Source of the DNA: Ulva prolifera
Lineage: Eukaryota; Chlorophyta; Ulvophyceae; Ulvales; Ulvaceae
Direction: 5' to 3'
Assembly: GCA_023078555.1 (NCBI GenBank)
Contig: CM041203.1
Coordinates: 143,481-207,480, forward strand
DNA length: 64,000 bases
A model generated the notes under the pieces. The model was given only the letters and a program-made list of their open reading frames with translations, had not been told where the DNA came from and searched no databases. This document shows positions 12,026 through 24,685 of the stretch, in pieces (the stretch's first letter is position 1; each line of letters starts with the position of its first letter). The translations under genes and the position numbers were made by a program.

Positions 12026-12767
12026 CGAATCTTCTACTTCTAATCAGTGCAAGCAACGATTATGGATGTGCTGGTATCTGAATTACACAGATATTACTGT
12101 TCCGAGTTTGCCCTCCCACGGCAGTGTTCACACGACGCCAACGGGTGATCGCCTTAACTCGATCCACAAAAGCCAATATTAAGCAAGCGGGCACCAAAAC
12201 TGACCAAAGCAGCAAAGTCGATTAATATCTTGCTTACCTATCGGGATAAGAGCTCCTCCGCAAGAGCCGCTCCCGGAACCAGGCCGGCTGCTCACATCTT
12301 CGTCATCTTGCCGCGTCAGCGCGAGCACAATGTTGCATGCATCAAGCCCATTGCGAGGCCTGCGCAGAAGCCGCCTTCATGAGGCTATCCGGCAGCAACA
12401 CGAGATGACATACGCAGTACACTCCAACAAGTGCATCGCGGCAAACCAGACAGGCCACAGGCTCGGATGAGCATATCGTGCATCTGACCAGATCTATAAC
12501 CTGAAACTGTGTGGCCGGCACAGTCACTGCAGTTGTCTGCACATTGTGTCTTGACACGGCAGCACAATGAGCATGCAGCCACTTCCACCATACTCTAGGA
12601 ACTGGGCAGATTAAGAGAGGTGGTTCTTGCGCCTGGCCGGGTATCCGACACAGCCCTCTACAAGCCACGGTACACAGGTATATATGGTACATATGGGTCC
12701 ATGCACACGCGTGCTCCATCATTTGGCAACATGCACATACGCCCAGGGAGGCAGTGCCCCTGGTGAG

Positions 12768-12911
12768 TTATACGTACTGTTCCCCATCGGTGACCATGTG
12801 CTTGATGTATGCCCCCGCCCCGCGCACCTGATGATACCTGCGCTTGCTGACTCCAAGTGTGACAAACTCCTGTGCGCTGATCATGAGGTTCGGATAATAG
12901 CTGATGGTCAC
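12768..12911 (-). CDS. Unassigned coding-looking terminal exon
   Basis: Behind a possible acceptor (ACCAG) at 12912, 47 codons run to a stop at 12768 and read VTISYYPNLMISAQEFVTLG, then VSKRRYHQVRGAGAYIKHMV. The composition is that of a folded protein rather than of random GC-rich sequence, and the exon has no internal ATG near its start. Upstream on the same strand, two other open stretches (around 13200-13306 and 13533-13820, the latter Arg/Ala-rich like an organelle transit peptide) could be earlier exons, but no chain could be closed. I do not recognise the family. Confidence 0.35.
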   Translation of the reverse strand: MTISYYPNLMISAQEFVTLGVSKRRYHQVRGAGAYIKHMVTDGEQYV

Positions 12912-13836
12912 CTGGTCGCCATTTCATGATGTAAATCATGCTTGTGTTGTTTAAGTCTATTCGCTTGCTGGCGATGACTTGCATGAATCAGATATAATAG
13001 CACAGCTTTCCCCGATTGCTTCGTGTCGCCCCTGTGCACATGCGCAAGGACTCCTGGTGCGCATGCTTTGGCTGACATATGCTCAGCCAAATATGAATAT
13101 TCACGGAAGTCATGTGGTCCCACGTGCTGGCAAGGAGGCGATGTCATTGTGGCATGTAGTGAGGGCTTCACAGGACAATAATTCATATCACCATGCTCCT
13201 CCAAGAGAGAGGGCCTGAAAGGTCGAACAGGATAGGCTGCCTGGGTCTCCAGGCTTCCAGCTGCATTATGATGACTGAGTTTCTTGGATTTGAAATCGAG
13301 AGGCACTTCATAGCCGTGCCACAGGCATGTTTATTGACACTTGCCCGAAGCATGCATTAGCGTTAACCAATTGGCACATCTGCAGGGGGTTCGCAGATGT
13401 AAAGTCCTGAGCAGTTGCCGGAATGAAGCCAAGTGAACAAGTGCTATCAATCGCAGAAGGGGGCAACGTCCTCCTTGTGGTGTCGGATGGACAGCTGTCC
13501 TTTCAGGGATCCTTTCAGTGCATGCGCGCTTGCTACTTATGATATTGCATGAACCAGTGGCGATGGGGGCTTCGAATGGTATCTGTGGTGCGCCGGGAAA
13601 GCTTTGCGAGGCCTGGCACGACCCTGGTGGCCAGAAGCGACAATTTAAGTGCATTCACGGCTGCTGCTCGGCACCAGCGACGTGCCACCGCAAACGTCTT
13701 TTGTTGCACGACCCCCAGTAACACAGCTCTGCATCGCACCCGAGAAGAGGGCCTGCTTCGTGCGAGTCCCTGGCAATATTGACCAGGCCAAAAACAAACG
13801 TGAGCAGCTGTGCTTGCCACTGTGGTACCTTCGAGG

Positions 13837-14448
13837 ATGGGAATCGCCTTGAACGCGGACGAGGAGGCTCAATTCACCGCGGTGCTGTTCTACAGAACAC
13901 GCCATCGCACGCAACAAGCAACAGCTGGACATACAAATGCAATCATGAGTGCCTGACGCCGCTGCTTGCGTCATCTTCGTGTAAAACCCCCCTGTCCAAG
14001 CTCTGTTGCCTGACGATACGTCAGGATGTAGGCATTCAAGGCTGCAGATCGCCGCAAGACAGGAACAATCACATTCAAGGCGCTAAGAGATATTCTGGAG
14101 ACAATTGCGAAAGCCCCTTTAACGAATGAGAAATTCTACTGCATCACAGCTGATGCTGATGTCGAGTCTGCAGGCCTTCTTGACTTCCAGGAATATTGCA
14201 AATGCTGCTTGGAATTCGTCAAAATGCGCAAACATACTGGTAAACGTGTGACAAAGGAAGTGGCGGAGACGCTAGCAAACAGTTGCGCGAACCCAGGCAT
14301 GTTGGACGCAGCCCTGGAGGACTTCGATATGCATTTCAGCATCTCCAAGAAAATGGCCAAGTGCAAAGTGGCACTGCAGGAAGGCCAAGAGAATCTCACA
14401 TCAGATCAATTAATGGCCGTTTTGCGAAAGACAAGGGATGACGAGTAA
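13837..14448 (+). CDS. EF-hand protein, centrin/calmodulin-like (5' exons incomplete)
   Basis: The last exon, 14048-14448, opens with DRRKTGTITFKALRDIL, the second half of an EF-hand loop and its exit helix. A second loop-like element follows, DADVESAGLLDFQEY, in which the acidic positions are spaced two residues wider than in a canonical calcium loop. The C-terminal 80 residues are helical and charged, ending LMAVLRKTRDDE. The acceptor (GGCTGCAG) requires an upstream exon ending one base into a codon. A candidate first exon at 13837 reads MGIALNADEEAQFTAV, a plausible entering helix, but its donor phase does not match directly, so a small exon is probably missing. Possible roles are a calcium sensor or a basal-body protein; this is inferred from the fold alone. 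Its stop lies 91 bases from the end of the convergent NAA35 gene. Confidence 0.55.
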
Positions 14449-14539
14449 GGTTGCCAACGTGTAACAGAGATGTCTGCTGGCGTGGACTCCGCTCAAAACT
14501 CTGGACACCATGCCGAAGACAACAATATGGAAACACCGT

Positions 14540-17500
14540 TTAAACTCGTTTAATACTCAATGTAGGCAGCTGCTTGTGCGCTGTCTGGTCCCATGCTGCT
14601 GTAAATGAATCTACTTTCGCAATGCTCATTTTCAACAAGCCACACGCTGTCAGGTTTCTCTTAGCTACTTGTGCAGTTGCTTTCCAGTCACCCTCTTCCC
14701 AGTGCCGCAGAGGCAAATTCTGGGCAGCAGCTTGTTGCAACATGCCCCGAATTCGTTCCTCTGCCTCGCTGAACTGCTGTTGCGCCAGCTCTAGCAGTTT
14801 TTCACCAGTCAACCCTGCAAGCACATCTTGTTCACAAAAGATGATGCAACATCTCAATCGGCGTAACTTCAAGTGACGGGCAAATATAACTATGATGATG
14901 ATGGTTCTGACGTATCCTGCGGCCTGAGTTTGGTGCCAAATTGAAGTTGGAAGGACAGGCTTGAAATCAACTGGCCTTCCTGTCTGACGTACTATACAGT
15001 GCACAGAAAAGATGCACAGGCAGTATTGTGACCAAGAGCCAGGACTCACCTGATGAATCCGTTTCGACCTTCATCACTTCGTATGGCACATAGATCTGGT
15101 TGGTCGCAAAAACAGCAAAGCATTGGAATCTTTGTTGGTAGCGGAGCTCATCACTGCCGAATGCAGGTTCTACATACTTCACAACTCCGATTTTCACGAC
15201 AGCAGCACATAGCTGCATATATGCTGTGCACAAGACGCGCATTGCTTCCGCTGCTGCGACGTAGTGTCGCTCCAGGCACATCCGTTGATACTCGCCTGCA
15301 TCAGCCGGATGTCAGAGTGCCTAGGACAGGAATGCATGGGAGAGTACTGTTGCGGTAGAGAGGCTGATCTGTACCCGGAGTGATCTCGGGCTGGTGAGGG
15401 GCCGCCTTGTGCTTGGAGCGCTTTGGTGGAGGCTTGAGTTCCTTGGGGCGGCAGCCTGCCATCCTCTGAAGGGATACCCTCTGCAGCTCCAGTACACGCT
15501 TGCAGTAGCTGAACACAATGATATACTCTGCCGGTGAGTATAGCTCAAGCTCAAACCCTAGCAGCAGGTACTGCAACATGCCCGCACTCGCCAGATGGCA
15601 AATCCACATCTGCAGCACATGCCACATTTCTTTCGCGGCCCTCAATCAACTGAACGACCGGATAGTTTGCACAGCTCAGTCACAGCATCTAGTCTATTGT
15701 AATAGCGATCGCACGTCGCTGTAATCGCTTGGGACAGGAAGGGCATGCACAGTACATGGCTGCCCTCTCTGCGAAACTCAGATGCTTGCAGCCAGGCCGG
15801 CTGCAGCCTAGTCCTGTCATGTAGTCAAGCCATAGAGAGCAGTGCTTCTGCCAACCGGAGGCAGTGCTGATAGAGTTTTGTCACGCAGCAGGTGCAGGCT
15901 GCACAGAAATGGATCATGGTGGGGGCCGAACTGAGCAAGGGCCGTCATCTTGGGGGCGTAGGTCCCATTGCGATTTCTTCGAAAACAGGAAGTGTTGCAT
16001 CTCTGCACTCGCATCAGCGTTGCGTGCATGCGCAAGCATCCGACTCCAGTCCTGGAAGTTCCCCTGAAGCCGCCGTCGCACGCGAGGACGATTGTTGGAG
16101 ATGGACTGTAGATAATTTGCGACCGCGATGGACACCTGGTCCAGGAACAGCTTGAAGTGCGGTGCCTGCATACGCACTCATAGCAATCAGCTTTGGTCGA
16201 TGACACGCCGCCGCAAGAAAGTGCCAGTGGCATGGAATGATGAAGTGATTACGGTGGTGCCCATCGAGGCTCGCCGCGTGCTTCGGGTTCAGGCATGAGG
16301 AACTCAGCAGACAGCACCTGTGATGTGAGTGAGAAGGGGAGGTGCAGCTGCTGAGCGAAGCGCCTTGGTGTGGGGGACCAGTCTGGAAGCTCATCTTCGT
16401 CAGCAACAAGCGGGGGCAAGATGAGCAGATAGATCGCGCCCCGCATGAGTGCTAGGTCACATGACACCAGCACATGCTCTGCAAGCAGCATCACGGCCCG
16501 GAAATCCGCTACACTGCGCAGGCTGCAGGCCTCCAGCAGGCAGTCCACTGAGGCGCGCATGACTGCGCGGGCAGAGTCTGTGCTCAGTGGCTGCACAATC
16601 GGGGTGGGGGCAGTCATGTACATGAGACAGAGGTCAGGGTAGATGCATGGTGCGTCTGTGCCAGCGAGGTTGGCCTGAGTGGAATTGATCGCCTCCAGCG
16701 CAGCCTTCGCTTGCTGCAGCTGTGCTCGTGCCTTCTCCAATGACTTGGGGGAGGCCTGGATGAAGAGGTTGAGGGCCTGCATTTGCACGTGTCGATGATT
16801 CGAGCATGACAGTCGGTCAGTCTGCAGATCTGAAGAACAGATCTGCGCTTTCCTGATCGTTCGTTAAGCCAGCCATTCGTCACTTAGCTCCATAGCACAC
16901 AGCGCAGGTGTTACTGATGTGGCATTAACGACATGCACTCATGCAAGCAACAATGATGTTGCAACTTGGGCAGGGATGCTGCCAATGTGCAGAAGATCGT
17001 GGAGCATGCCCTGTGCACAGCGCGATTCAAATGGCCCAGCAACAGAGAGCATACACAGAAGATGCTGTGCAGAAAATCCAGACGGCATGAGATGGCTGCC
17101 GATGCCTTGTCTTCTGCCCCATGCAAAGCTTCCGCTGCAGCTGCAAAACTCGGTACCGAATTGCGAATCATAGGTTTGTCCGTGACCGGATCTTCAATGA
17201 ACCCTGACACGGGGGTATCCTCGTCCTGCATAAATCATGCCTGTCTTGAGGCTCAAGGCCATGGGGACGCTCGACCGACCCTTCAGCCCAGTAGGCGCTT
17301 ATGCATGTCACACCGTGATCACCCGGCTGAGATGGAAGATGTCCCGTGTGATGTCTACCAACGCTTGAACAACATCCACAATAGCACGAAGGACTGGCTT
17401 GTCAGCAGGAATGCTGTCTCTTGCAGCCAGATGCAGGGATGTATACAGTGTCAGGTATGGAGGGTGTCCTTTCCACCACTGTACAAGCTTGACTAGCAGC

Positions 17501-17748
17501 TCATCCAGCAGCGCAGCCTGCTGGGACAACGTAAGATCCAGCTTCAGTTGACCCTGCTCTACCAAAGCATCTTTGTGCATGTCATGCTGGAGAGGTGGAT
17601 CCATTCTCGGGTCACCTATCTCAGCGGCCGATACTGCTTCGTGCAGATTGAAGTTTCTGACAGACAACATCTCGCCCACATGCAGGCTGCTGACGCCTTT
17701 GTCAAGGGCAGACTTGATGTCGACCCAGACATCGTTGTTTTCACCCAT
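14540..17748 (-). CDS. NAA35: NatC N-terminal acetyltransferase auxiliary subunit NAA35 (MAK10)
   Basis: Exon 1 (17323-17748, ATG at 17748) reads MGENNDVWVDIKSALDKGV and contains the family signature LHVGEMLSVRNFNLHEAVSA followed by IGDPRMD, matching the conserved EMMDPKMD region of NAA35. Exon 2 begins at 17225 in phase (DEDTPVSGFIEDP). Later blocks at 16249-16788, 15914-16177, 15301-15645, 14967-15281 and 14540-14850 are helical and line up in order with the rest of this about 700-residue family; the last ends LSIKRV. NAA35 anchors the catalytic subunit NAA30 to ribosomes for acetylation of Met-Leu/Ile/Phe N-termini. Internal exon boundaries between 14.9 and 16.9 kb are only approximate. 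Confidence 0.85.
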
Positions 17749-18206
17749 TTTGTGGATGGCTTTTTGCAGTTTCAGAGATTCATAACGTTCCGACAGCGCA
17801 AACGAACACTGCTCAGGGCACAGTGACTGCACCACGTGCCGTCAGTAGATGCACATCGTGTTACAGTGAAACTCCACTATATGATAAAATGACCATATTT
17901 GTGACTGACATTCGTGCTTTGTGTGATTTCCGGGCAGGACATGGGCCCGTGCATTGTACCATGGGCTTGTAGACACACGGAGACGTGCGTTCGGCTGCCG
18001 CACAGTGCGCGCGTGGACCGTCGGTCGCTGCTGCATCGTAACAGCTGTTTCACTCGGCAGTATTATGCAGAACACTCATTGTGCCGAGATATGGAGCGCG
18101 GTCAGAGCTTGGTGCCTCGTCATGATCATGCGAGCTAGCAGTGCCATGTCTGTTTGGTACATGCACACGGCCTAGATGTGCAGGCGTGCACAAGCATGTA
18201 GTCTCG

Positions 18207-20553
18207 ATGGCAGAAACTATGCTTGCCTATTCCAGCGGCCGATCGTGGCTGTGTGCGGTAGCATTGGCTGTGTTCGACCTTGACAGTGGGCAGAAAACTG
18301 AGGCATGTGTTCCAGAGGGCGAGTTAACCACTCCAGAGTTGCAAGCCATCGCCTACGGCGCATTCCCAGTGAGTATATCTCATGACTCGCTATCTGTCAC
18401 TGTTATTCAGAAGTACATGCAGTGTGGCTTGTGCATGCAGGAGGCCCGAGCATATTCAAGTGATGCAAAGAATGGCATATGTGACAGGTACATTCAGACT
18501 GCGCCAGTGCCATTCAGAAAACACGCAATGGCATGCAGCCATCACACTTGATTGAATGAGCCCCGTTATGCAGTTCGTACATGTTCAGAATTCGACGGTC
18601 CAAAACACCCACGCCCAAGGAAGATGTAAAGTATCTTTACTGGTACGTCTCTCGCTTGGAAGCACCTGGCTTGTTTCAAACCAGCAAAGGGCCAACCATG
18701 TCAGCTCTTGTGGCCCCTTTCGCACAGCAGCATCATGAAGCACAGTGATCCCATCACCGCCGACTTCAGCCCCAGCAAGCCACGTCCTATGCAGCTACGT
18801 CTGTGCAAGGCAGTACCGTGACGATCGGCTGCAGCGGGGAGCTGACCAACGCTCCGTCATCCTCATCTCAGAGCTCCCTTACTCCAGTATCCTCAGCCCT
18901 TTGGCTGCGATACTTGGGCCAGCCCTGTTCCCATCCTTCCGATCTGCTGCTGCCGAGGTCATGCATGCTTGCAGCCTGCTCTGGCCGCCACCAGTGCCTG
19001 GCACGCTTGCGCATCTCACCATTGGCCCGCACCGTGTGGTGGGTCGCATCCCTCTGGATGCATGCCTCTCTGACACCGTAGACACATCGGTGCAAGGAGA
19101 CCTGCCAGCGTTTCCTGCTGCAGCTTGCCTTCCGATGTGCGGATCATTCTGTGAGCCGCTAGATACTCTGGAGGTGCTTCTGGTGCACAGCAAACAGCTG
19201 TGGAAGCTGTGGGAGGTGATGCTGCTAGCACACCCGGTGATGGTTTTTTCGTGCAGCGCTGCGCACAGCAGTGCTGCGGTTTGTGCGCTAGTCTCTCTCA
19301 TAGCACCTGTACCCTACTCGGCGGACTACCGCCCGCTACTGAGCATCCATGACCCAGCAGCGCAATCATTGTCGGTGCGGCCACCCCTGGTACTGTTTTG
19401 TCTCATTGCTTTCCGCAAGAGTGGTGTCATCTCTGCTGCACTACAGTGGTTGGTGGGATTCTTGACAGGGAGTCTGCCCGAGCTTCTGAGAACAACATTT
19501 CCCCCCAAACAATTAGTGAACCTGGGACGCAGGCTGCAGGCAGATTCAGCCATGAAAGTTTGTATGTGCATTGCACCAGATCAATCACCATTCATCAGTG
19601 CAATACACAGCGGTTTCCCTCGATTACGTGAATCACCATTTCGTTGATGCCCGGCTTGATTGCAACATCTTGTTTGGATCGCAATTGTGACCGCTGATGG
19701 AGCACAGATTTGTGAGGGATCATGGTGACCTACAGCGTGCAACCTTGGCAAGATTTGGAATGGTGTGGTGCAGGAGCGAGATGCTCGCAGATCACCAACG
19801 CCACCGCCTACTGCTATCGGTGTCACCAATCCATACTTCCTGCGAGCTTTCGAACACTGTCCGAATGTCATGACCATTATGCATGAACCGTCTGCGCTTA
19901 CGCCGGTTACATCCGAAACACCGCAGCTGAGCCAAGGTCAGCCTGGCATGCTCTCAACACTTTTCACTGCGAGCGGCTCTTTCCACCCTGATCTGCTGTC
20001 TGGGAAGCTTGATAGCCTGTCCATGCAGCGGGGGCTGCTATGTAGTGGCCAGGACCGTGGTGTCCTCTCAAAGGTCAAGACTGCAATCGAAGGGCCAGCG
20101 AATGATGCTGTAGTTGCAGCATGCCATGTGCTGCGAAGTCACTTTCATCACCTCACAGTGTCTTTCCTGTTGCCGTTTTACGAATTCCTGGAGCGTCCTT
20201 GCCCTTGGGCTGCAACCCGTCAGGTGTGAGCCTTGTGTGTGCTTGATAACTGGCCAAGTCTGTGCGTGTGCTGGAGCCTACAGATCTCCAACACACACAA
20301 CACCCCTTGATGCAAATCATGGGTGTAGGTGACAATGGCTCCATCTCCAAAGCGCAGAGAAGATTTCAGTGTTGAGGGGTTTCTGCAGTTTTTGGACGGC
20401 TACTCAATATCAGACACCGTCGTCAGCATAGCCGGGAGTAAGAGGAAAGCACAGGCACTGTATCAAGCATTTGTGCAGGGCCGCAACTTTCTGCCATGGG
20501 TCTCACGACTGATACACGAGAATCCTGCAGACGGACCAGAACCTGGGTCATAG
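18207..20553 (+). CDS. DENND6: DENN-domain protein of the DENND6 type (Rab exchange factor)
   Basis: Exon 1 (18207-18368) reads MAETMLAYSSGRSWLCAVAL then FDLDSGQK and ELQAIAYGAFP, the start of the upstream DENN lobe. The main exon between about 18.77 and 19.5 kb has YVCARQYRDDRLQRGADQ, SVILISELPYSSILSPL, PVPGTLAHLTIG, LWKLWEVMLLAHPVMVF and YRPLLSIHDP, followed by AIGVTNPYFLRAFEHCPNV at 19.8 kb. These match, in order, the landmark strings of DENND6. The last exon (from about 20.33 kb) carries a helical tail with FLQFLDGYSISDTVV and ends GPEPGS. DENND6 proteins activate Rab GTPases such as Rab14 in endosomal recycling in animals; the target in algae is inferred. A small exon between 18.37 and 18.77 kb is needed to close the phase and was not found. 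Confidence 0.85.
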
Positions 20554-20968
20554 TCGGCATGTGAGAAATTGATGTACATATAAAAAAGAACATGTGTAAC
20601 TTTAAATTACTGTATAAGTGGCAAGAAATACTGTGACACATACGTTGAGACGCATTTAAATCTATTTTGCTGACAGGTACCATGCGCTGGACATATGTGC
20701 TGACATATGTGCTGGTGACTGGAGCAACATGACATCATTTCTTGACTTCTAGGACAAACAGTAGTGTGGGTGGCTCTTGCAATTGCGGAGTAGCTCAAGG
20801 TCTAATGCGTATATTTGATCGGGTACATATGAGACAAGGCAATCCAGGGCCCCAGTGAATTATCATTTTCATATATCTATACATCACTATGTACACGCTG
20901 CACTTGCTGACCACGTGCACGAGTTGGGACACTACAAGAGTTTTCCGCAGTCAAGCTGCAAAAAATTG

Positions 20969-22579
20969 CTACGATTCCTTCTCACCGTCGCTGCTATCAC
21001 TATCGCTGGAGCTACTACTGCTTGAACTGTCACTGCTACTGCTGCTACTGCTTGAGGAGCTGGAAGAGGATTGATTCCCTCCCTGATCATCTCCCTTTTT
21101 CTCTTCACCCGCAGCAGGTTTGGCATCTGCTGCTGCTATCGGCTTCCTGTCTTGTGCAGCTGGTGACGCAGCTGTCGTTCTAGGAGAGTGTGCATCTGCT
21201 GGAGAGGCGGCAGCTTTGGGTGCCGATGCCACAGCTGCTTTTTCGGGCATTGCTTCATTTGCATCAGTTTCTTTTGATTCTGGCCGTGCCTCCGTATGTT
21301 GAGCGATCGACTCAACAGCCTTGATCGTCGCTGTGTGCTGGACTTGCTCATCATCATCATCTTCGTCATCGACGGCGTTGAGTTCTTCATCAAGCTCTGC
21401 GCTGAAATTACTTTTGGCACTCACAAGTTTGGCAGGCGGAACATATGCTGCTTGACTTGTGCTCTCTTTCATCTTTGTCAAAAATTGTGGCTTGTTGCCT
21501 GTGTCAGCCCTTGGTGGTGCTGTGGCACCAAATGAAAACATGGCCGCAGAGGAGCTGGCGGGAGGTTTGGGAGCTGGGCATGGCTTAGCCGGAGTCGGGG
21601 CAGCAGCCGCTTTGATCGGCTGAGCTGAAGTGGCTGCAGGCGATAGCTTCCTAGCGACAGGCTCAACATTTGATTTTGGAGCCTGTGCGGGCGAGGGTGG
21701 CCTGGTCTCAGGCTTAGGAGAAGCTTGTCTAGACAGAACTTTAGCAGCAGCTACCTTCTTGACTTGCTTCGACGGTTTCTGAGCTGTAGATTCGCCTTGT
21801 ACGATGAGCTTACGCTTTTGTGAACCAGCGGATGTCTTGCCAATTGCGATTTTCCCGGTGCCCTCACGATCAGGCCCCTTAGGCCGTTTGCTTCCTCGAC
21901 ATACTTCAAGCTCAGTTACGTTACCTCGTTTGCGCGGTTTTGCGTCCTTGTCTGGCGTAGCCTTCCTGTCCCCGACCTCTGTGGGGACTTCTTGTCCCCT
22001 TCGGTGCCTGCAATCCGAAAACAAAGCATTAGGCCACCATCGACTCGACCCATTCCTCATTGATATACTAAGGTTCCAAGCCTTCAGGTACGTGGCCACG
22101 TAAATAGAACGTACTGTAATCCAGTGACGCTCGCGGCCAACCGCTCCATGCGGAGCGATTTTCCATCGAAGAAGAACACCATGTCCACATCTTGCTGCGC
22201 GTCTTTATATTCTCCATTTGCAAAAGCATGAACCTCCCCATCGCGAACGCTAGGGAGTTGAGTATAGACCTGCAATCCCTCACATTCGCTGTGAGCAATG
22301 CAAGACGGGCACATGCGAACAAAGCTTTGATCACAGCGACCAAAGTGCGCGCATATGAGCGGAACGCACCTTCACCGGGTTATTGGTGCCTTTAGCCTGC
22401 GAGCTTTCTTGGAGCGCATGCTCGAGCGTCAAGATACCTGTGCTAGCACGAGACACTGTATTTGGCCGAAAGGTGTAACGCAAGCTCACATACTCTTTAG
22501 AGCTCTTGTCTGGATCACTTATGACCGTAGATCCCAGAGTAATGGGGTACGCTTGGCCGTGCTCTGGAGCGCGTAGCAT
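20969..22579 (-). CDS. EAF: ELL-associated factor (EAF) transcription elongation protein
   Basis: Three exons close in phase: 22370-22579, 22115-22269 and 20969-22007, giving about 467 residues. The N-terminal 120 residues match the EAF domain: GQAYPITLGSTV, EYVSLRYTFRPNTV, a beta strand with VYTQLPS, a variable insert, and DMVFFFDGKSLRMERLAASV, equivalent to the animal string ending in ERLEKLSS-type residues. The rest is disordered, rich in Lys, Ala and Pro, with an acidic patch (AVDDEDDDDEQ), and ends in a long serine run turning into SDSDSSDGEKES. Animal EAF1/2 also end in Ser/Asp-rich activation segments. EAF binds ELL and stimulates RNA polymerase II elongation in the nucleus. The donor before exon 3 is a strong GTACGT. 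Its stop lies 415 bases from the DENND6 stop. Confidence 0.8.
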
Positions 22580-23063
22580 TATTCCGAGCGTCTCGCTGCC
22601 TACCTAACTCAACTTGGCTATGTACGGTCGTGAAGTAGTGACATAGTTTCAGCGAATGTCGTGCTTGTGACATTTGCCAGTGCTTCAGTCCTAGGCTGAA
22701 TCAGCATGATCAGCATTAGGCATTCGTGGCGCAAGATCACGGAGGAACCCCAGAGTGCCATGGGTGACTAAGACAACCAGGTAGCCAATTGCGCTGGTTC
22801 ACCGACGCGTCTCAGACTGCGTCGGACGACACGATTACGTTTGACCTGAGGTGCAACCTACTTGTGTTACAGTTCAAACAGAAGGAACTGCACGAGGATT
22901 TGATGGCACGATCTGACACCGCGCATCCGGCAGCGATAAGCGACTTCCTGGCTTTCAGTTGCCACATGTACGCAAGGGCTTTCTGCTACTCAAATGCTTG
23001 ATAGAGACGATTCAACCTTGCTTGATGAAGTCCTTGGAGTCATGTACATGGGCCAAAGTCCAC

Positions 23064-24685
23064 CTACAGCGGACAGCATGAGCCGTGCATTTGGTCGCTT
23101 TCACTCAAGCACCGGAACTCTGGCACATCCTGAAGCATTATTATCTGCCAGCTCAACATTACAAGCTGCTCATCTGTGCTTGTGAAATCTTGTGCGCAAG
23201 CGCGCATGCCGCTGCATGAACTCACCCGGGCTGCAGGTTCTCCTGAGACACTCACCCCTAGAATACAACGTGTGCAACGTGCATGCAATGTGTGAATACA
23301 CCCCGCTAGCAGCTGCCGCAGGCATAACTGCCAAACTGTTTCCAGGGGTCTGCATCCCTTATCCACCGGGCATGCACCAGGCGTCCCTGACCCGAATGCT
23401 GATATCAATGGCGTTGAACGTGTGATATGTACCCTTGTGTCCATGTACATGACTACAAGTTTCCAAGTAAGCTCACTGTTGAACGCACAAGTAGCTGATC
23501 TCAGGACGTCGCTCTCTGTGCAACACCAGCATTCCAGCAGCCTCCTGTCAAGAGGTGGAATAGTTGCCATGTCAGTCTGTGCAGCACGGCGAAAAACCCC
23601 AACCGCATTAACTGCTGGTGAACCATTTCCAATCTCGACCTGACTTCAGTATCGGGCTTGAACATGTGCCAGCAGGAAGCCTGGATCTAACCTGAAGATG
23701 CAGCCTCTGGAAATGATCATCAGGGTGAGCAAAGCGTATAGCACTGACGACCTCAGCACGACGTTTGAGCATCATACGATGTAACGGTTTTAGGTGTGCG
23801 TTGGGCGAGGAAACAGCATCGTCTTCTGAGTGTGGAGGCGCTGATCTTTCCATGCCATCTGAGAGAGACTCACTTGCAAGAGCATTGCCATGGAGCCAGC
23901 TCAGTGCTCCTGAGTCAATGGTACTGATGACACTCACAGTGATCGATCTGCTATGCTCAGATGTGCTTGGGCTGCAACACTCTGGCCATGAATGCCTGTC
24001 ATCCAGAAGTAGATTTGGGGACAGCGGTGGCTTGGGCATGGACTCTTGCCGCATCAGGACATCTATTGATGCGGTGGGAGACATTGTGCCAAGTGACTTG
24101 CTGATGGCAGGGCATGCTGGCAAGGATGTCTCTGCGCGATAGCGTGCCGTTCGCGTGCTGGCTGCATGTCTTGGCACACAAAATTTCGCAGGAGACACAG
24201 GACGTAAGTTGGAAGGGCAAATATAATGGGATACTTTGAGTGGAGCAGCCTTTGCGGCACCTTCCTTCTTCACAGCTGACTGACCTGGCTGACAAGCGGG
24301 TCTGGGAATAGTGCCCAGCCATTCCAAAACTGCACACACGCCACAATGCTTTATGATCAAATATATTGCTGATGCCGCACGAGTCGTGCGTGCTGCTCCG
24401 GTGGCTTTGGCGATCCACGTTCTCTAAGCAATCCTGCAAAATACAGCGAAACGCACGACGATCTTCGGGTTTAATGGACCCAAGTGATTGCAGATTGCCA
24501 CTGTCAATAGTGGTGAAACATAACAATGAAATAATACTGGCGCTCGACGCCTTGGGATTTTCACGTTGGTGCGCTCGTGACCCAGCCGGCACAGGAGCGC
24601 CGCGGATGCCTGTCTGTGACCCCAGGCCACGACTAGCATTAGCCACGCTAAACTTAAGAATCGGTGGAAGCTCTGCCGATTCCAT
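23064..24685 (-). CDS. Unidentified multi-exon protein, largely disordered
   Basis: The start ATG at 24685 reads MESAELPPILKFSVANASRG and the frame stays open through KPEDRRAFRCILQ. A second block behind a GTGTGCAG acceptor runs from about 24.33 to 23.68 kb: LEWLGTIPRPACQPGQSAVK, a Ser/Pro/His-rich middle, then the basic helix HRMMLKRRAEVVSAI and DDHFQRLHLQ at a GTTAGA donor. A third block (from about 23.58 kb) reads TDMATIPPLDRRLLECW. A possible last exon ends MHGSCCPL at 23064. The opposite-strand frames look like shadows. I do not recognise a family; the middle resembles a disordered linker between two short helical parts. The exon chain is tentative. Confidence 0.35.
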
